Shown: positions 44,128-54,169, numbered from the stretch's first letter. The stretch: DNA of 64,000 bases from CAWKDC01 sp964383495 (GCA_964383495.1 CAYLHG010000001.1:1-64000), one strand, 5' to 3'. Notes: generated by a model not told the origin, from the letters alone. Numbers and translations are program-made.

Positions 44128-45689
44128 TATTCCCACTCAATTGTCGCGGGAGGTTTACTGCTAATATCATAAATAACGCGTGAAATACCGGGCACTTCAT
44201 TGACAATACGGCTTGATACTTCATCCAATAACTCATAAGGCAACCGCGCCCATTGCGCTGTCATGTAATCAATGCTCTCTACCGCACGCAACGCAATCAC
44301 ATCTGCGTAAACGCGCGCATCACCCATGACAGCAACGGACTTTTGAGGGATGTACACTGCAAACGCTTGTGCTGTTTTATCGTACCAACCATGCAAACGC
44401 AATACTTCCATGAAAATGGCATCTGCTTTTTGCAATGTTTCAACAGCTTCTGGTGTAACTTCACCTAACACACGCACGGCTAGTCCGGGGCCAGGGAATG
44501 GATGACAATAAACACGCTCTTGTGGCAAACCTAGCATCACACCTAATCGTCGCACTTCATCTTTGAATAATTCTCGCAAAGGCTCAATCAATTTTAATTT
44601 CATATGCGCCGGCAAACCACCCACATTATGATGAGATTTGATCACATGCGCTTTGCCTTGCACTGTTTTAGCGGACTCTACAACATCAGGATAAATGGTT
44701 CCTTGCGCCAACCATGCCGCATCTTGAATTTTTTCAGCTTCTTCTTCAAATATCTGAATAAATAATGCACCTATTGCTTTTCGCTTCGCTTCTGGATCTG
44801 TTAACCCTTTCAGCGCTGCAAAAAAACGATCTTTTGCATTCACACGCACAATATGAATGCCCAAATGTGCTTGCATGACACGCATGACTTCATCGCCTTC
44901 GTTCAAACGCAACAATCCTGTATCAACAAATACACACGCTAATTGTTCACCAATGGCTTTTTGTAATAATGCAGCCACAACAGAAGAATCCACACCGCCT
45001 GACAATGCCAAAATCACGCGGTCACGCCCCACTGTATCGCGAATATGCGACACAGCATCTTCAATGATTGCATTTGGCTGCCATAATGCTTCACACTCAC
45101 ACATTCCCATCACAAACTGGCGTAACATTTGCTCGCCTTGCAATGTATGACTGACTTCGGGATGAAACTGCACCCCAACCCAAGGCTTATGACGATGCGC
45201 AACTGCTACAATCGGGCAAATAGGTGTGGAAGCCAGTACAAAAAAATCTGATGGAAGCGTGACAACGCTGTCGCCATGACTCATCCATACATCAAGTACC
45301 GCTTCACTTAAACCGGAAAACAAATGATGAGGCTCTAATATTTTCAACACAGCAGAACCAAATTCTCTATGCGCAATATTGTCTACTTTCCCACCGCATT
45401 GTTGCACCATAGTTTGCATACCATAACAAATACCCAGGACTGGCACGCCTAATTCAAATACAACATCAGGCGCTTTTGGAGCATCTGCCATGGTTACAGA
45501 TTCTGGCCCGCCCGACAAAATAATACCTTTAGGATTAAAAGCTTTGATGGCTTCTGCACCACAATCGTAAGATTTAATTTCACTGAACACACCCATTTCA
45601 CGTATGCGGCGCGCGATCAGTTGTGTATATTGGGAACCAAAATCAAGAATTAAAATGTTATCGCGATGTAAATCAGTTGCATGGGTCAT
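44127..45689 (-). CDS. guaA: GMP synthase (glutamine-hydrolysing)
   Basis: Makes GMP from XMP, ATP and glutamine. The 520-aa product has an N-terminal class I glutamine amidotransferase domain (DFGSQYTQLIARRIRE, catalytic Cys in GICYGMQ, His/Glu in QFHPEVSHT) and a C-terminal synthase domain with PP-loop LSGGVDSSVVA and the end motif KPPATIEWE. Three ATGs in tandem (45695, 45692, 45689) follow GGAAG; 45689 has the best spacing, although the first overlaps the guaB stop as ATGA. Middle gene of guaB-guaA-tadA. Confidence 0.97.
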   Translation of the reverse strand: MTHATDLHRDNILILDFGSQYTQLIARRIREMGVFSEIKSYDCGAEAIKAFNPKGIILSGGPESVTMADAPKAPDVVFELGVPVLGICYGMQTMVQQCGGKVDNIAHREFGSAVLKILEPHHLFSGLSEAVLDVWMSHGDSVVTLPSDFFVLASTPICPIVAVAHRHKPWVGVQFHPEVSHTLQGEQMLRQFVMGMCECEALWQPNAIIEDAVSHIRDTVGRDRVILALSGGVDSSVVAALLQKAIGEQLACVFVDTGLLRLNEGDEVMRVMQAHLGIHIVRVNAKDRFFAALKGLTDPEAKRKAIGALFIQIFEEEAEKIQDAAWLAQGTIYPDVVESAKTVQGKAHVIKSHHNVGGLPAHMKLKLIEPLRELFKDEVRRLGVMLGLPQERVYCHPFPGPGLAVRVLGEVTPEAVETLQKADAIFMEVLRLHGWYDKTAQAFAVYIPQKSVAVMGDARVYADVIALRAVESIDYMTAQWARLPYELLDEVSSRIVNEVPGISRVIYDISSKPPATIEWE

Positions 45690-45691
45690 CA

Positions 45692-47155
45692 TCATTCTTC
45701 CGTCGGATAATTCGGCGCTTCTTTGGTAATCTTCACATCATGCACATGGCTTTCGCGCACACCCGCACCCGTCATGCGCACAAATTGTGCGGTGGCTTGT
45801 AGTGTAGGAATGTCAGGCGCTCCCGTATATCCCATCCCCGATCTCAACCCACCCATCAGTTGATGAATAATCGTTAATGCACTGCCCTTATAAGGCACAC
45901 GTCCTTCAACGCCTTCTGGCACTAATTTTTCTGCTTGTAATTCTGCTTGAAAATAACGGTCGCTTGAGCCATGGCGCTGCGCCATTGCCCCTAAAGACCC
46001 CATCCCTCGGTAAGATTTATAAGATCTTCCCTGATAAAGCTCGATTTCACCTGGCGCCTCTTCTGTCCCTGCCAGCAAACCGCCTATCATAACGGTGTGA
46101 GCACCCGCTGCAAGGGCTTTGGTAATATCCCCAGAATGACGAATCCCGCCATCAGCCACAATACACACCTCTGTGCCCTTCAAGGCCAAAGCCACTTCCA
46201 TAATGGCAGTGATTTGCGGTACTCCCACCCCCGCCACTATGCGTGTAGTGCAAATAGAGCCAGGCCCAATACCCACTTTCACAGCGTCTGCGCCAGCATC
46301 TGCTAGGGCTTGAGCTGCTTCGGCTGTGGCAATATTACCCGCCATCACAGCAATATCAGGATATTGCACTTTAATAGCCTTTACTCTGTCTATCACCCCT
46401 TTAGAATGCCCATGCGCAGTATCGACCACAATCAAATCCACACCTGCTTCTATCAAGGCGGAAACCCTCTCAGCAGTATCCGCTCCCGTCCCAACGGCTG
46501 CTGCGACACGTAAATGTTCGTGCTTATCCTTGGTTGCAAAAGGCTTTTCCTTGGCTTTTTGAATGTCTTTCACCGTGATAAGCCCTCGCAGCTCATATTG
46601 CCCTCTTACCACTAATAAGCGCTCTATACGATGCTTGTGCAACAAACCAACCACGGTGGCTTTATCAACCCCTTCAGGCACCGTCACTAGGCGTTCTTTA
46701 GGGGTCATGATGGAGGAAACAAGTGCCTCCATGCGTGTTTCAAAACGAAAATCTCGATGGGTCACAATCCCCACCAATTGATTATCCAATACTACTGGCA
46801 CCCCTGAAATTTGGTAGCGCTGGGTTAAATCCAATAATTCGCGAACGGTTGCACGAGGAGAAATGGTGATGGGGTCCTTGACCACCCCACTTTCGAATTT
46901 CTTCACCCGGCGAACTTGCGCAGCCTGCTCTTCAATGGGTAAATTTTTATGGATAACCCCCAAACCACCCTCCTGGGCTAAGGCAATGGCCAGCCTAGCG
47001 TCGGTCACGGTATCCATGGCAGCTGATAATAAAGGGATATTCAAAAATATTTTTTTGGTTATTTTTGTGTCTAACGACACTTCAGCAGGAAGGGCACAAG
47101 AATAACCAGGCCGCAGCAAAACATCATCAAAGGTAAGTGCCTGATTAATTTGCAT
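45692..47155 (-). CDS. guaB: IMP dehydrogenase
   Basis: Oxidises IMP to XMP, the rate-limiting step to guanine nucleotides. The 487-aa product has ALTFDDVLLRPGYS, a pair of CBS domains (about 93-205), and the catalytic loop GIGPGSICTTRIVAGVGVPQ with Cys in SICT; MIGGLLAGTEEAPGE follows. First gene of the operon; AGGGGG upstream of ATG 47155. Its promoter faces that of the 725-aa gene. Confidence 0.98.
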   Translation of the reverse strand: MQINQALTFDDVLLRPGYSCALPAEVSLDTKITKKIFLNIPLLSAAMDTVTDARLAIALAQEGGLGVIHKNLPIEEQAAQVRRVKKFESGVVKDPITISPRATVRELLDLTQRYQISGVPVVLDNQLVGIVTHRDFRFETRMEALVSSIMTPKERLVTVPEGVDKATVVGLLHKHRIERLLVVRGQYELRGLITVKDIQKAKEKPFATKDKHEHLRVAAAVGTGADTAERVSALIEAGVDLIVVDTAHGHSKGVIDRVKAIKVQYPDIAVMAGNIATAEAAQALADAGADAVKVGIGPGSICTTRIVAGVGVPQITAIMEVALALKGTEVCIVADGGIRHSGDITKALAAGAHTVMIGGLLAGTEEAPGEIELYQGRSYKSYRGMGSLGAMAQRHGSSDRYFQAELQAEKLVPEGVEGRVPYKGSALTIIHQLMGGLRSGMGYTGAPDIPTLQATAQFVRMTGAGVRESHVHDVKITKEAPNYPTEE

Positions 47156-47207
47156 ATTAACCCCCTGTCCGTCAGTTGGATCTCAATTCCCTTGAAAAGA
47201 TCCGAAC

Positions 47208-47216
47208 ATCATACCA
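47208..47216 (-). promoter_or_regulatory. Extended -10 promoter candidate for guaB
   Basis: Reverse-strand TGGTATGAT, an extended -10, lies 53 bases before guaB. No convincing -35. No classic purine-repressor operator is recognised by eye. Confidence 0.5.
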
Positions 47217-47258
47217 ATATTTAAGCAAAAGATCACTAGTTACTATTTGACAAACTTT

Positions 47259-47267
47259 TGTTAGAAT
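47259..47267 (+). promoter_or_regulatory. Extended -10 promoter candidate for the 725-aa gene
   Basis: TGTTAGAAT, an extended -10, lies 49 bases before ATG 47316. TTGACA at 47247-47252 is only 9 bases upstream, too close to be its -35. Confidence 0.5.
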
Positions 47268-47315
47268 GCAGCCAATCGATCTTGGATTCCCTTTTACGGC
47301 ACCGGAAGAGATCAC

Positions 47316-49493
47316 ATGACTCAGACAGCGACAAGTAGTAGCAGTCCATCTACTAGCAGCAGTTCCCCTACCAACTTCCCAGGGGGTAGCGGCACCCTAG
47401 TCCGTGTAGAAAAAGAATTACAAGAACAAAATGCGGCAATAATCCCCGATAACGGAAATTTTGCCAGCTACATTACTAATGATAAAACTCCTCTATATCA
47501 GAAGCTAGAAACATCCTCTGATAAGCCGCTGCCTAGTCCTGAAGATTACGAACGCGATCTAACGCTACTTCATAGGCTGCAATGGATCCCTTGTTTATTT
47601 TTTATCGGTGGCTTTGGGAGAATTTCAGCGACAACATTGAATTTTTTTGAAGGTGAAGAAGCTTTTTATGAAGTTGAATGGATAGTACTTATCCCTCTCC
47701 TGACCTCTGTCGCTGTCATGTTTGATATTTTATATTACGCTCAAATGGCTCAAAAAGATAAGTGGCGACTTGATACTAAGTATGGTGAATATAAGGAAGC
47801 GCTTAGTAACAGCCAACCCAGCACTCCTCAAGAGGGAGAGGTTAGTAGCAGCAGTATTAGCGAAATATTCCAACGCACAAAAGAAAGCGTTCGAGATCAA
47901 CTGACAAAAGCAGATAAAAATTCAGAAGAAAACATTATTAAGGTCTTAAACAATGATATTTTCATTCAACAACTACTAATACAATCGGGTATAGACAGAG
48001 ATGCATTGATTGGATCATATCAAAAAGCAATTAAAGAATATGATGCAGCAATAGCTGCAGGGAAAACAGTATCACCTCCCAACATTATTGCCCTTATTGA
48101 GCAAGCTTCTTGGGATCTCACACGTGATGTGTATGATAAGACACATCCTGTACGTACTCAACTAACAGAATTCATTGAAAAATATTTACAATCTTTTAAA
48201 GAGCCTGCACGTGCAATCAGTGTGCTTTTATTAGCCCGTATGCTTTCGCCAAATCACGATTTTGGTCTTGGTTTAGGTGAAGATTTCACATGGAGTCTAA
48301 TTATTGCAGTTGCGTTTTCGGTGTGGGTCACCTCTATTATTGCCACTCATTATGCATTCAAACGTGAAAAAACCATTGAACAATATGATCTTGCAATAAG
48401 AAAAATCAAAAGCACCCATCATGATGCCCTACTTGCTACATTATTATTGGGATTAGCTGACAAAAGCAAGGATCCAAATAATATTATTAAATCCACAAAA
48501 ACCCCACCCAAAGAAACATGGAGGTTTTCAAATTTTATTTGGATAAAACTATTACCATCACTTTTTTGTCTAGGATATTTAGGAAGAAGACCTTTTACCC
48601 TCGATACATTTATCAGGCTATCAGATGAAGAAATAGAAAATATAGATCAACCTAAAAACGAAACAGATGAACTCACAGAAGATAAAGAAATTGTATTATC
48701 GTTTGTAGCGTTAGCAATGCTCATTGATCTTATTTACATGACATTTTCACTGATCCAAGAAAAATGGAAACTAGATCGCAAAGAGAATGAACTGTTTATT
48801 CTTGGCGAATGCTATTCTGTCGAAACTGAGCGTAAAAACGAACTAGAAGGAATAAAAAGCAATATAGGACAAGATGATGAAAAGAAGCTAATTGATTTCC
48901 TAAATAAACATCAAGCTCCACCAATTAAAAAATTATATGAAGATGAAAATAAAGGATGGGCTTTTATTGGTGCAATATATGAACTTTTAAGCCCCACCAA
49001 ATTTTTGATACGCGGTATGTCTTTAGGAATCACGCTCCCTGGAACAATGGGAATCACTGATAGTTTAGACTGCGGGGATGTTGAAGGCTTTTACATGGGC
49101 ATGATTATAGGCGCTTCTATAGGATTTCTCATGGGGCTCCTTATTTACCAAACCAATATTATCAGGGAGAAAAAACTAGGCAAAACAAACAAAACTATAA
49201 GAGAGCTTTTCCATTCATGGCGACCCGATGGAAAAAGTCCCGATGGAAAAAGTCCCGATGGAAAAAGTCCCGATGGAAAAAGTCCCGATGGAAAAAGTCC
49301 CGATGAAAAAAATCTCGATGAAAAAAGTCCTGATGAAAAAAGTGATTTGGATAAAAAATCAAAACAAAATACCAATGATTCAAATGATAAGAAGAAAAAA
49401 TACACTACTGAGCATGCATTGTTTTTTTTCAAACCACCTATTCCATCTTCCTTTGAACGTTCCCCCACTCTAGCTCCTATCAAGGTTTCTTAA
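47316..49493 (+). CDS. Multi-pass membrane protein with four acidic-loop hairpins and DGKSP tandem repeats
   Basis: Unrecognised 725-aa protein. After a Ser/Thr/Pro-rich N-terminus there are four two-helix hairpins (about 85-150, 295-350, 403-485 and 560-615), each with an acidic loop such as FEGEE or LSDEE. Hairpins 1 and 3 are plainly duplicated: both run (L)GxxGR...TT/DTF...F/L-x-D-E-E, then L-x-F/D-D-x-x-Y and end with QxxKWxLDxK. Between them are soluble helical segments. The C-terminal tail holds PDGKS five times exactly and degenerate copies, then a Lys-rich run. No signal peptide. GGAAGAG precedes ATG 47316. Effector or envelope protein; function unknown. Confidence 0.72.
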   Translation: MTQTATSSSSPSTSSSSPTNFPGGSGTLVRVEKELQEQNAAIIPDNGNFASYITNDKTPLYQKLETSSDKPLPSPEDYERDLTLLHRLQWIPCLFFIGGFGRISATTLNFFEGEEAFYEVEWIVLIPLLTSVAVMFDILYYAQMAQKDKWRLDTKYGEYKEALSNSQPSTPQEGEVSSSSISEIFQRTKESVRDQLTKADKNSEENIIKVLNNDIFIQQLLIQSGIDRDALIGSYQKAIKEYDAAIAAGKTVSPPNIIALIEQASWDLTRDVYDKTHPVRTQLTEFIEKYLQSFKEPARAISVLLLARMLSPNHDFGLGLGEDFTWSLIIAVAFSVWVTSIIATHYAFKREKTIEQYDLAIRKIKSTHHDALLATLLLGLADKSKDPNNIIKSTKTPPKETWRFSNFIWIKLLPSLFCLGYLGRRPFTLDTFIRLSDEEIENIDQPKNETDELTEDKEIVLSFVALAMLIDLIYMTFSLIQEKWKLDRKENELFILGECYSVETERKNELEGIKSNIGQDDEKKLIDFLNKHQAPPIKKLYEDENKGWAFIGAIYELLSPTKFLIRGMSLGITLPGTMGITDSLDCGDVEGFYMGMIIGASIGFLMGLLIYQTNIIREKKLGKTNKTIRELFHSWRPDGKSPDGKSPDGKSPDGKSPDGKSPDEKNLDEKSPDEKSDLDKKSKQNTNDSNDKKKKYTTEHALFFFKPPIPSSFERSPTLAPIKVS
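49225..49344 (+). repeat. 15-bp tandem repeat encoding PDGKS
   Basis: The unit CCCGATGGAAAAAGT is repeated five times exactly (49225-49299) and three more times with drift (to about 49344), all in frame. The exact copies suggest recent slippage expansion, so copy number is probably variable between strains. Confidence 0.9.
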
Positions 49494-49505
49494 ACAGGGA
49501 AATAA

Positions 49506-50822
49506 ATGCATAAAACTATTCTCACCATCACTGCGCTCAACCAAACGGCACGCTCTCTTTTAGAATCAGGATTAGGGGTGGTTTGGGTAGAAGGCGAGAT
49601 TTCTAATTTTACGCGCGCGCCTTCGGAGCATCTTTATTTTTCATTGAAAGATGACAAAGCACAAGTTCGTGCCGCTTTTTTTAAAGGAAGTTTGCGTGGG
49701 CCAGCACCTGTTTTTCGTAATGGTATGCAAGTGTTGGCTCGAGCACGTGTTAGTTTATATGAAGCGCGCGGAGATTATCAATTAATTGTTGAGCACATGG
49801 AAGAAGCAGGATTAGGTGCATTGCAACGTGCTTTTGAGTTATTAAAAGCAAAACTAGCACAAGAAGGATTATTTGCAGCAGAACATAAAAAACCGATTCC
49901 TGCATTTGTCCAAACATTAGGGATTATCACTTCTCCTTCAGGCGCTGCGCTACAAGATATTTTACACACATTGGAACGGCGTTTCCCATTAATGCGTGTG
50001 ATTGTTTACCCAACATTAGTGCAAGGAAAAGAAGCGAGCGCACAAATTGTAAAGGCGATTGAAGCAGCAAATCGCCACAATGAAGCAGAGTTATTAATTG
50101 TTGCTCGAGGCGGCGGATCATTAGAAGACCTCTTTGCTTTCAATGAAGAAAATGTTGCACGTGCTATTTCTGCAAGCCATATTCCCATTATTAGCGGTGT
50201 TGGGCATGAAACAGATGTCACCATTGCAGATTTTGTGGCCGATTTACGCGCAGCCACGCCTACTGCTGCGGCAGAACTAGCAAGCCCAGACCAAGTGGCA
50301 TTGTTGCATCGATTAGGCGTATTGACGCAAAAATTGATGCGAAGCATGGACAATATATTGATTCAACAGCATCAGCGTTTACAATTATTGCAAAAAAGTT
50401 TAATACACCCAGGTGATGTATTACAAAATTTGATGCAGCGCATTGATTTATTGACTCAACAATTGATACATCACATTTCATACAAATTGCAAGCAGTTAA
50501 AAATAAATCCGAAGGATTAATACAGCGATTATCACATCGTAACCCGCGTGTCGCTTTTGACGCATATCAGGTACAAATTCAGCAAATAGAATCAAGATTA
50601 TGTGCTGCGATGGAAAATATATTATTACAAAAATCACAATTTTTAGGGGGATTGGGGCGTGAAATGCAAGCGCTAAGCCCTTTGTCAGTGCTAGATCGCG
50701 GTTACAGTATTACATTTACAGCAGCTGGAAGTGCGGTGAAGAGTGTTATCGAAGTGAAGGCTGGCGATGTATTAAAGACGCGGTTGAAAGATGGAGTGGT
50801 TGAGAGCATTGTTATGAAATGA
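49506..50822 (+). CDS. xseA: Exodeoxyribonuclease VII large subunit
   Basis: Catalytic subunit of the single-strand exonuclease ExoVII. The 438-aa product has an N-terminal OB fold (VWVEGEISNFTRAPSEHLYFSLKD), a catalytic region with GIITSPSGAALQDI, ARGGGSLEDLFAFNEE and SGVGHETDVTIADFVADLRAATPTAAAE, and a long coiled coil (about 260-390) that holds the small subunit. AGGGAA before ATG 49506; 12 bp after the 725-aa gene, so they may be cotranscribed. xseB is not adjacent. Confidence 0.96.
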   Translation: MHKTILTITALNQTARSLLESGLGVVWVEGEISNFTRAPSEHLYFSLKDDKAQVRAAFFKGSLRGPAPVFRNGMQVLARARVSLYEARGDYQLIVEHMEEAGLGALQRAFELLKAKLAQEGLFAAEHKKPIPAFVQTLGIITSPSGAALQDILHTLERRFPLMRVIVYPTLVQGKEASAQIVKAIEAANRHNEAELLIVARGGGSLEDLFAFNEENVARAISASHIPIISGVGHETDVTIADFVADLRAATPTAAAELASPDQVALLHRLGVLTQKLMRSMDNILIQQHQRLQLLQKSLIHPGDVLQNLMQRIDLLTQQLIHHISYKLQAVKNKSEGLIQRLSHRNPRVAFDAYQVQIQQIESRLCAAMENILLQKSQFLGGLGREMQALSPLSVLDRGYSITFTAAGSAVKSVIEVKAGDVLKTRLKDGVVESIVMK

Positions 50823-50887
50823 TCTGTCTAGTGCTTTCTAAGTGCAACCGTTCAATGGGTGATCTAAAATTCCAGTGTGCATAAATC

Positions 50888-50911
50888 ATGCGTCTAGGTG
50901 TAAGGACGCAT
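50888..50911. terminator. Hairpin between convergent xseA and der
   Basis: ATGCGTC and GACGCAT form a perfect 7-bp stem around a 10-base loop, in the middle of the 115-bp gap. Flanking A/T bases (AAATC, TTTAC) allow weak bidirectional termination. Confidence 0.5.
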
Positions 50912-50937
50912 TTACGTTGTAAACGGCACAAAAACAG

Positions 50938-52335
50938 CTACGATTTCTTCCGCTGCTTCTGCAATCGATCGCGTTTTCGTTGTTGCCGAGGCGTCAATGT
51001 GTTACGTCGCCCCGCATAAGGGTTTTCACCCGACTGGAAAACAAATCGAATCGGCGTGCCTACTATTTTTAATTGCTGTCGGAAAAAATTCACCAAATAA
51101 CGTTGATAGGATAATGGTATCTCTTCTGTCTGGTTTCCATGCACCACAACCGTCGGAGGCAATTGCCCGCCTGCATGCGCGTAACGTAATTTAATCCTAC
51201 GTCCACGCACTAACGGTGGTTGATGATCAAAAACAGCTTTTTGTAATAACCTCGTTAACTTCGCCGTGGATAAACGCATTGTTGCACATGCATAAGCTTC
51301 ATTCACTGCATCAAATAATACCCCCACACCGCTGCCATGCAGCGCAGAAATAAAATATAACTTTGCAAAAGAAACAAATTCAAGCTGTCTATCAATACCT
51401 GTTTTAATTTTTGATCGTTGATCTTCTGATAAATGGTCCCATTTATTCACCGCAACAACCAATGCTCGCCCTGCATCAAGAATAAATCCTAATAAACTTA
51501 AATCTTGATCCGTCACAGCCTCTTGCCCGTCGATCATATAAATAACCACATCTGCATCTTGAATGGCTTGCAACGTCTTAACAACAGAAAATTTCTCTAC
51601 TACTTCATCAATATTTTTACGGCGTCGCACACCTGCGGTGTCAATAATGGTGTACGATTTTCCTTCTCTTTCAAAAGGAATATAAATACTGTCTCGCGTT
51701 GTTCCAGGTTTATCGTAAACAACAACACGCTCTTCACCCAATACGCGGTTTACTAACGTGGATTTCCCCACATTAGGGCGACCTATGATTGCTATTTTAA
51801 TACCACTCGCAGGAGTTTCCTCTGTTAACTCATCAGATACACTCGCCACTCTTTCAAACACAGCTTCCATCAACGGATGAATGCCGCGATTATGGCTGGC
51901 AGCAATCGCATGCACATATTTAAACCCTAATGCATAAAATTCAGCAGTCACAATGCCTTCATCACGCCCATCTACTTTATTGACTACACAAAAAATAGGT
52001 TTATCCACACGCCGCAATGCTTTTGCAATAAAGTGATCATTGGGCGTTAACCCTATCACTCCATCTACTACAAATAAAACAATATCTGCTTGTAACACCG
52101 CTTGCCAAGATTGTCCCGCCATCATAGCGTCAATCCCCTCTTCTTCTCCGCTGATACCACCTGTATCAATCACAATATAGGGATAAAGACCCACTTTCCC
52201 TTCACCAAAATGGCGATCGCGCGTAACACCAGGCATATCATGCACCAACGCTTGTTGTGAACGCGTTAAGCAGTTAAATAAGGTAGATTTTCCCACATTG
52301 GGTTGGCCAATAATGGCGATGACAGGCAATGACAT
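50938..52335 (-). CDS. der: Ribosome-biogenesis GTPase Der
   Basis: Double-domain GTPase essential for 50S subunit assembly. The 465-aa product has two G domains: GQPNVGKST (9-17) with DTGG and NKVD, and GRPNVGKST (about 185-193) with DTAGVRRR and NKWD, then a KH-like C-terminal domain and a basic tail (RKRDRLQKQRKKS). ATG 52335 overlaps the bamB stop by one base (TAATG). Last gene of hisS-yfgM-bamB-der. Confidence 0.97.
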   Translation of the reverse strand: MSLPVIAIIGQPNVGKSTLFNCLTRSQQALVHDMPGVTRDRHFGEGKVGLYPYIVIDTGGISGEEEGIDAMMAGQSWQAVLQADIVLFVVDGVIGLTPNDHFIAKALRRVDKPIFCVVNKVDGRDEGIVTAEFYALGFKYVHAIAASHNRGIHPLMEAVFERVASVSDELTEETPASGIKIAIIGRPNVGKSTLVNRVLGEERVVVYDKPGTTRDSIYIPFEREGKSYTIIDTAGVRRRKNIDEVVEKFSVVKTLQAIQDADVVIYMIDGQEAVTDQDLSLLGFILDAGRALVVAVNKWDHLSEDQRSKIKTGIDRQLEFVSFAKLYFISALHGSGVGVLFDAVNEAYACATMRLSTAKLTRLLQKAVFDHQPPLVRGRRIKLRYAHAGGQLPPTVVVHGNQTEEIPLSYQRYLVNFFRQQLKIVGTPIRFVFQSGENPYAGRRNTLTPRQQRKRDRLQKQRKKS

Positions 52336-53516
52336 TAGTTATCCTTGGGTATGACAATCACTTTTTGTACACGTCCTGTGTGGCTTTGCAAAATAATGCC
52401 TTGAGTATCCATCAGTAAAGGCGCACGTATGTCTGAGGTCGCTACTTTATCAAAACCTAATAAGCGACCATCTTCTAATGATAATGCATATAAATATCCA
52501 TAGACATCACCCACTACCACGTATTGCTCGTACACAGCAGGCGTTGTTAAATATCTATTGTCTAACTCGTCTTGCTTCCAACGCGTTTCACCCGTCATCC
52601 GATCAATCGCATAAACAACATCCTTGGCATCAGAAAGGATCAAATCATTTCCCGATATAGCAAGCCCTACATAAGAAGACATCGCATGCTTCCATACCAC
52701 TTCTAAACGTGGCAAATCAATGGCGACTAAATTCCCTTGATAAGTGACAACATAAACCATATTGTCAACGCGAGCCATTACCCCATCAATATCGATTAAC
52801 CGTTGAATCTCATTGCGGCCCCTGGGTTGTGCTAATGCATCTAGCCAAATCATCTGGCCCGTGGCTAATTTAAATAATCCTACTTGACCGTTCGCAAACC
52901 CCACAAACGCCATGTCTTCAATAATGAGTGGATCTGCTGCACCACGCAATGTTAAAGCAGGCGCAGTAGCATCGTACGTCCATAATTCGTTGCCTGTTTT
53001 AGCATCTAACCCATGCAAACGGCTGTCAATTGAAAGCGCAACTAACGCTTCACTATTGCCTCGAGGTGCTGCTAATACTTCTGAACTTACTTGTGATGAC
53101 CACAATGTTTCACCGTTAGTCTTACTCAAAGCAATAACTTGCCCATTAGAACAACCTACTACAATGGCTTCATTTGTTTCGCCAACTGAACTGCTGAAAG
53201 GTTTTTTAGTTTTCTTGCGCCAAACAGTTTTGCCCGTGAATGGATCAACCACTAACATCATGCCTGTGTAATCAGGAATCGCCAGCCATTGTTGCCCTTC
53301 GTGCATCACAAAATTAGGATATAATTTCATTTGCACATCACCCAGCCCCTGTGAACCGCTGGTTTTCCATAATGTTTTGAATTTCACCTGCTGCACAAAC
53401 TTGACAGACTTGCCCTCTTTATTCAGCGGGGATTGTTTGCATGAAACAACGCACAACGCAATGCAACACAACATAACGATATGCCAAAAACGGCGAAAAG
53501 AAAAAAAATCCCTCAA
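52335..53516 (-). CDS. bamB: Outer-membrane assembly lipoprotein BamB
   Basis: Beta-propeller lipoprotein of the BAM complex that inserts outer-membrane proteins. The 393-aa precursor has a lipobox VVSC (Cys26) and eight-bladed WD/PQQ-like repeats (LSKTNGETLW, LDAKTGNELW, FKLATGQMIW, IDRMTGETRW). I use the TTG start at 53516: it overlaps yfgM's stop (TTGA), has GGAG eight bases upstream, and supplies the basic n-region of the signal peptide; the next ATG (53474) would leave it too short. Confidence 0.93.
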   Translation of the reverse strand: MRDFFSFRRFWHIVMLCCIALCVVSCKQSPLNKEGKSVKFVQQVKFKTLWKTSGSQGLGDVQMKLYPNFVMHEGQQWLAIPDYTGMMLVVDPFTGKTVWRKKTKKPFSSSVGETNEAIVVGCSNGQVIALSKTNGETLWSSQVSSEVLAAPRGNSEALVALSIDSRLHGLDAKTGNELWTYDATAPALTLRGAADPLIIEDMAFVGFANGQVGLFKLATGQMIWLDALAQPRGRNEIQRLIDIDGVMARVDNMVYVVTYQGNLVAIDLPRLEVVWKHAMSSYVGLAISGNDLILSDAKDVVYAIDRMTGETRWKQDELDNRYLTTPAVYEQYVVVGDVYGYLYALSLEDGRLLGFDKVATSDIRAPLLMDTQGIILQSHTGRVQKVIVIPKDN

Positions 53517-54169
53517 CGGTAAGTCTCCACTTTCATCTGTAATAATATATTATTGAAATCTTGGGCTTCATACGCAGCCAACGCTTTTTCATAGTATTCA
53601 GCTGCTTTATGTGGCTCGCCTTGCGCTATGGCAATATCACCACGTAACTCCTGAAAACCTGCTAAATAGGCTGCTTTGGGCGATTTAGGATTGTCTGCAT
53701 TTAGCCTTGTTTTTTGCAGTATACTCAAAGCACCTTCAAAATCTTGTTGCTCAAATTTTAATTGAGCTAAACGCAATGCTGCTAAAGGCTTTACAAAATC
53801 ACGCCCGTTACTTTGCAACCATTCTAGCAACGTTTCTGCATCTGCATAGTGCTCGTCAAAAGCAGCTCGCGAAGCTTCTAATAATGTTACCGCAGAAGCG
53901 TAGGCTGTTTCAGAATAATTTTCGCGCAAAGCATTAAAGCTTGCTTTCAGTGCATCTTCTTCACCTTTCAATAAGGCTTGTTGGTACTCGTCATACAATT
54001 TAGAGGCAGCAACATTCGTTTGATATTGATGATTTTGGTAAAATTGATACCCTAAGGTGATTGCAATGGCCAAGCCAATCGCCGCTAATACAAATTTCCC
54101 ATGTTTCTCTAACCACATTTTAACTTGCGCGGCTGTGGCGTTGTCATCCACTTGTAAATTCTCAACCAT
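53513..54169 (-). CDS. yfgM: SecYEG-associated periplasmic chaperone-like protein YfgM
   Basis: Membrane-anchored TPR protein that sits beside SecYEG and helps PpiD-type chaperoning; also called BamB-region ancillary factor. The 218-aa product has a cytoplasmic start, a single membrane helix (about 28-46, FVLAAIGLAIAITLGYQFY) and TPR-like helices after it. AGGAG before ATG 54169. Lies between hisS and bamB, the normal gammaproteobacterial order. Confidence 0.92.
   Translation of the reverse strand: MVENLQVDDNATAAQVKMWLEKHGKFVLAAIGLAIAITLGYQFYQNHQYQTNVAASKLYDEYQQALLKGEEDALKASFNALRENYSETAYASAVTLLEASRAAFDEHYADAETLLEWLQSNGRDFVKPLAALRLAQLKFEQQDFEGALSILQKTRLNADNPKSPKAAYLAGFQELRGDIAIAQGEPHKAAEYYEKALAAYEAQDFNNILLQMKVETYR

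Noticed and set aside
44857..45150. 97-aa forward frame inside guaA
   Set aside because: Antisense shadow; same for the several short frames on the forward strand over guaB and guaA.
47160..47315. PmrA-type regulatory boxes upstream of effector-like genes
   Set aside because: I looked for paired CTTAA half-sites upstream of the accessory genes and found only single or wrongly spaced copies.
49225..49344. CRISPR-like short repeats
   Set aside because: In-frame coding 15-bp repeats without spacers.
49145..49483. 112-aa reverse frame with repeated SGLFP units
   Set aside because: Antisense image of the DGKSP tandem repeat, not a gene.
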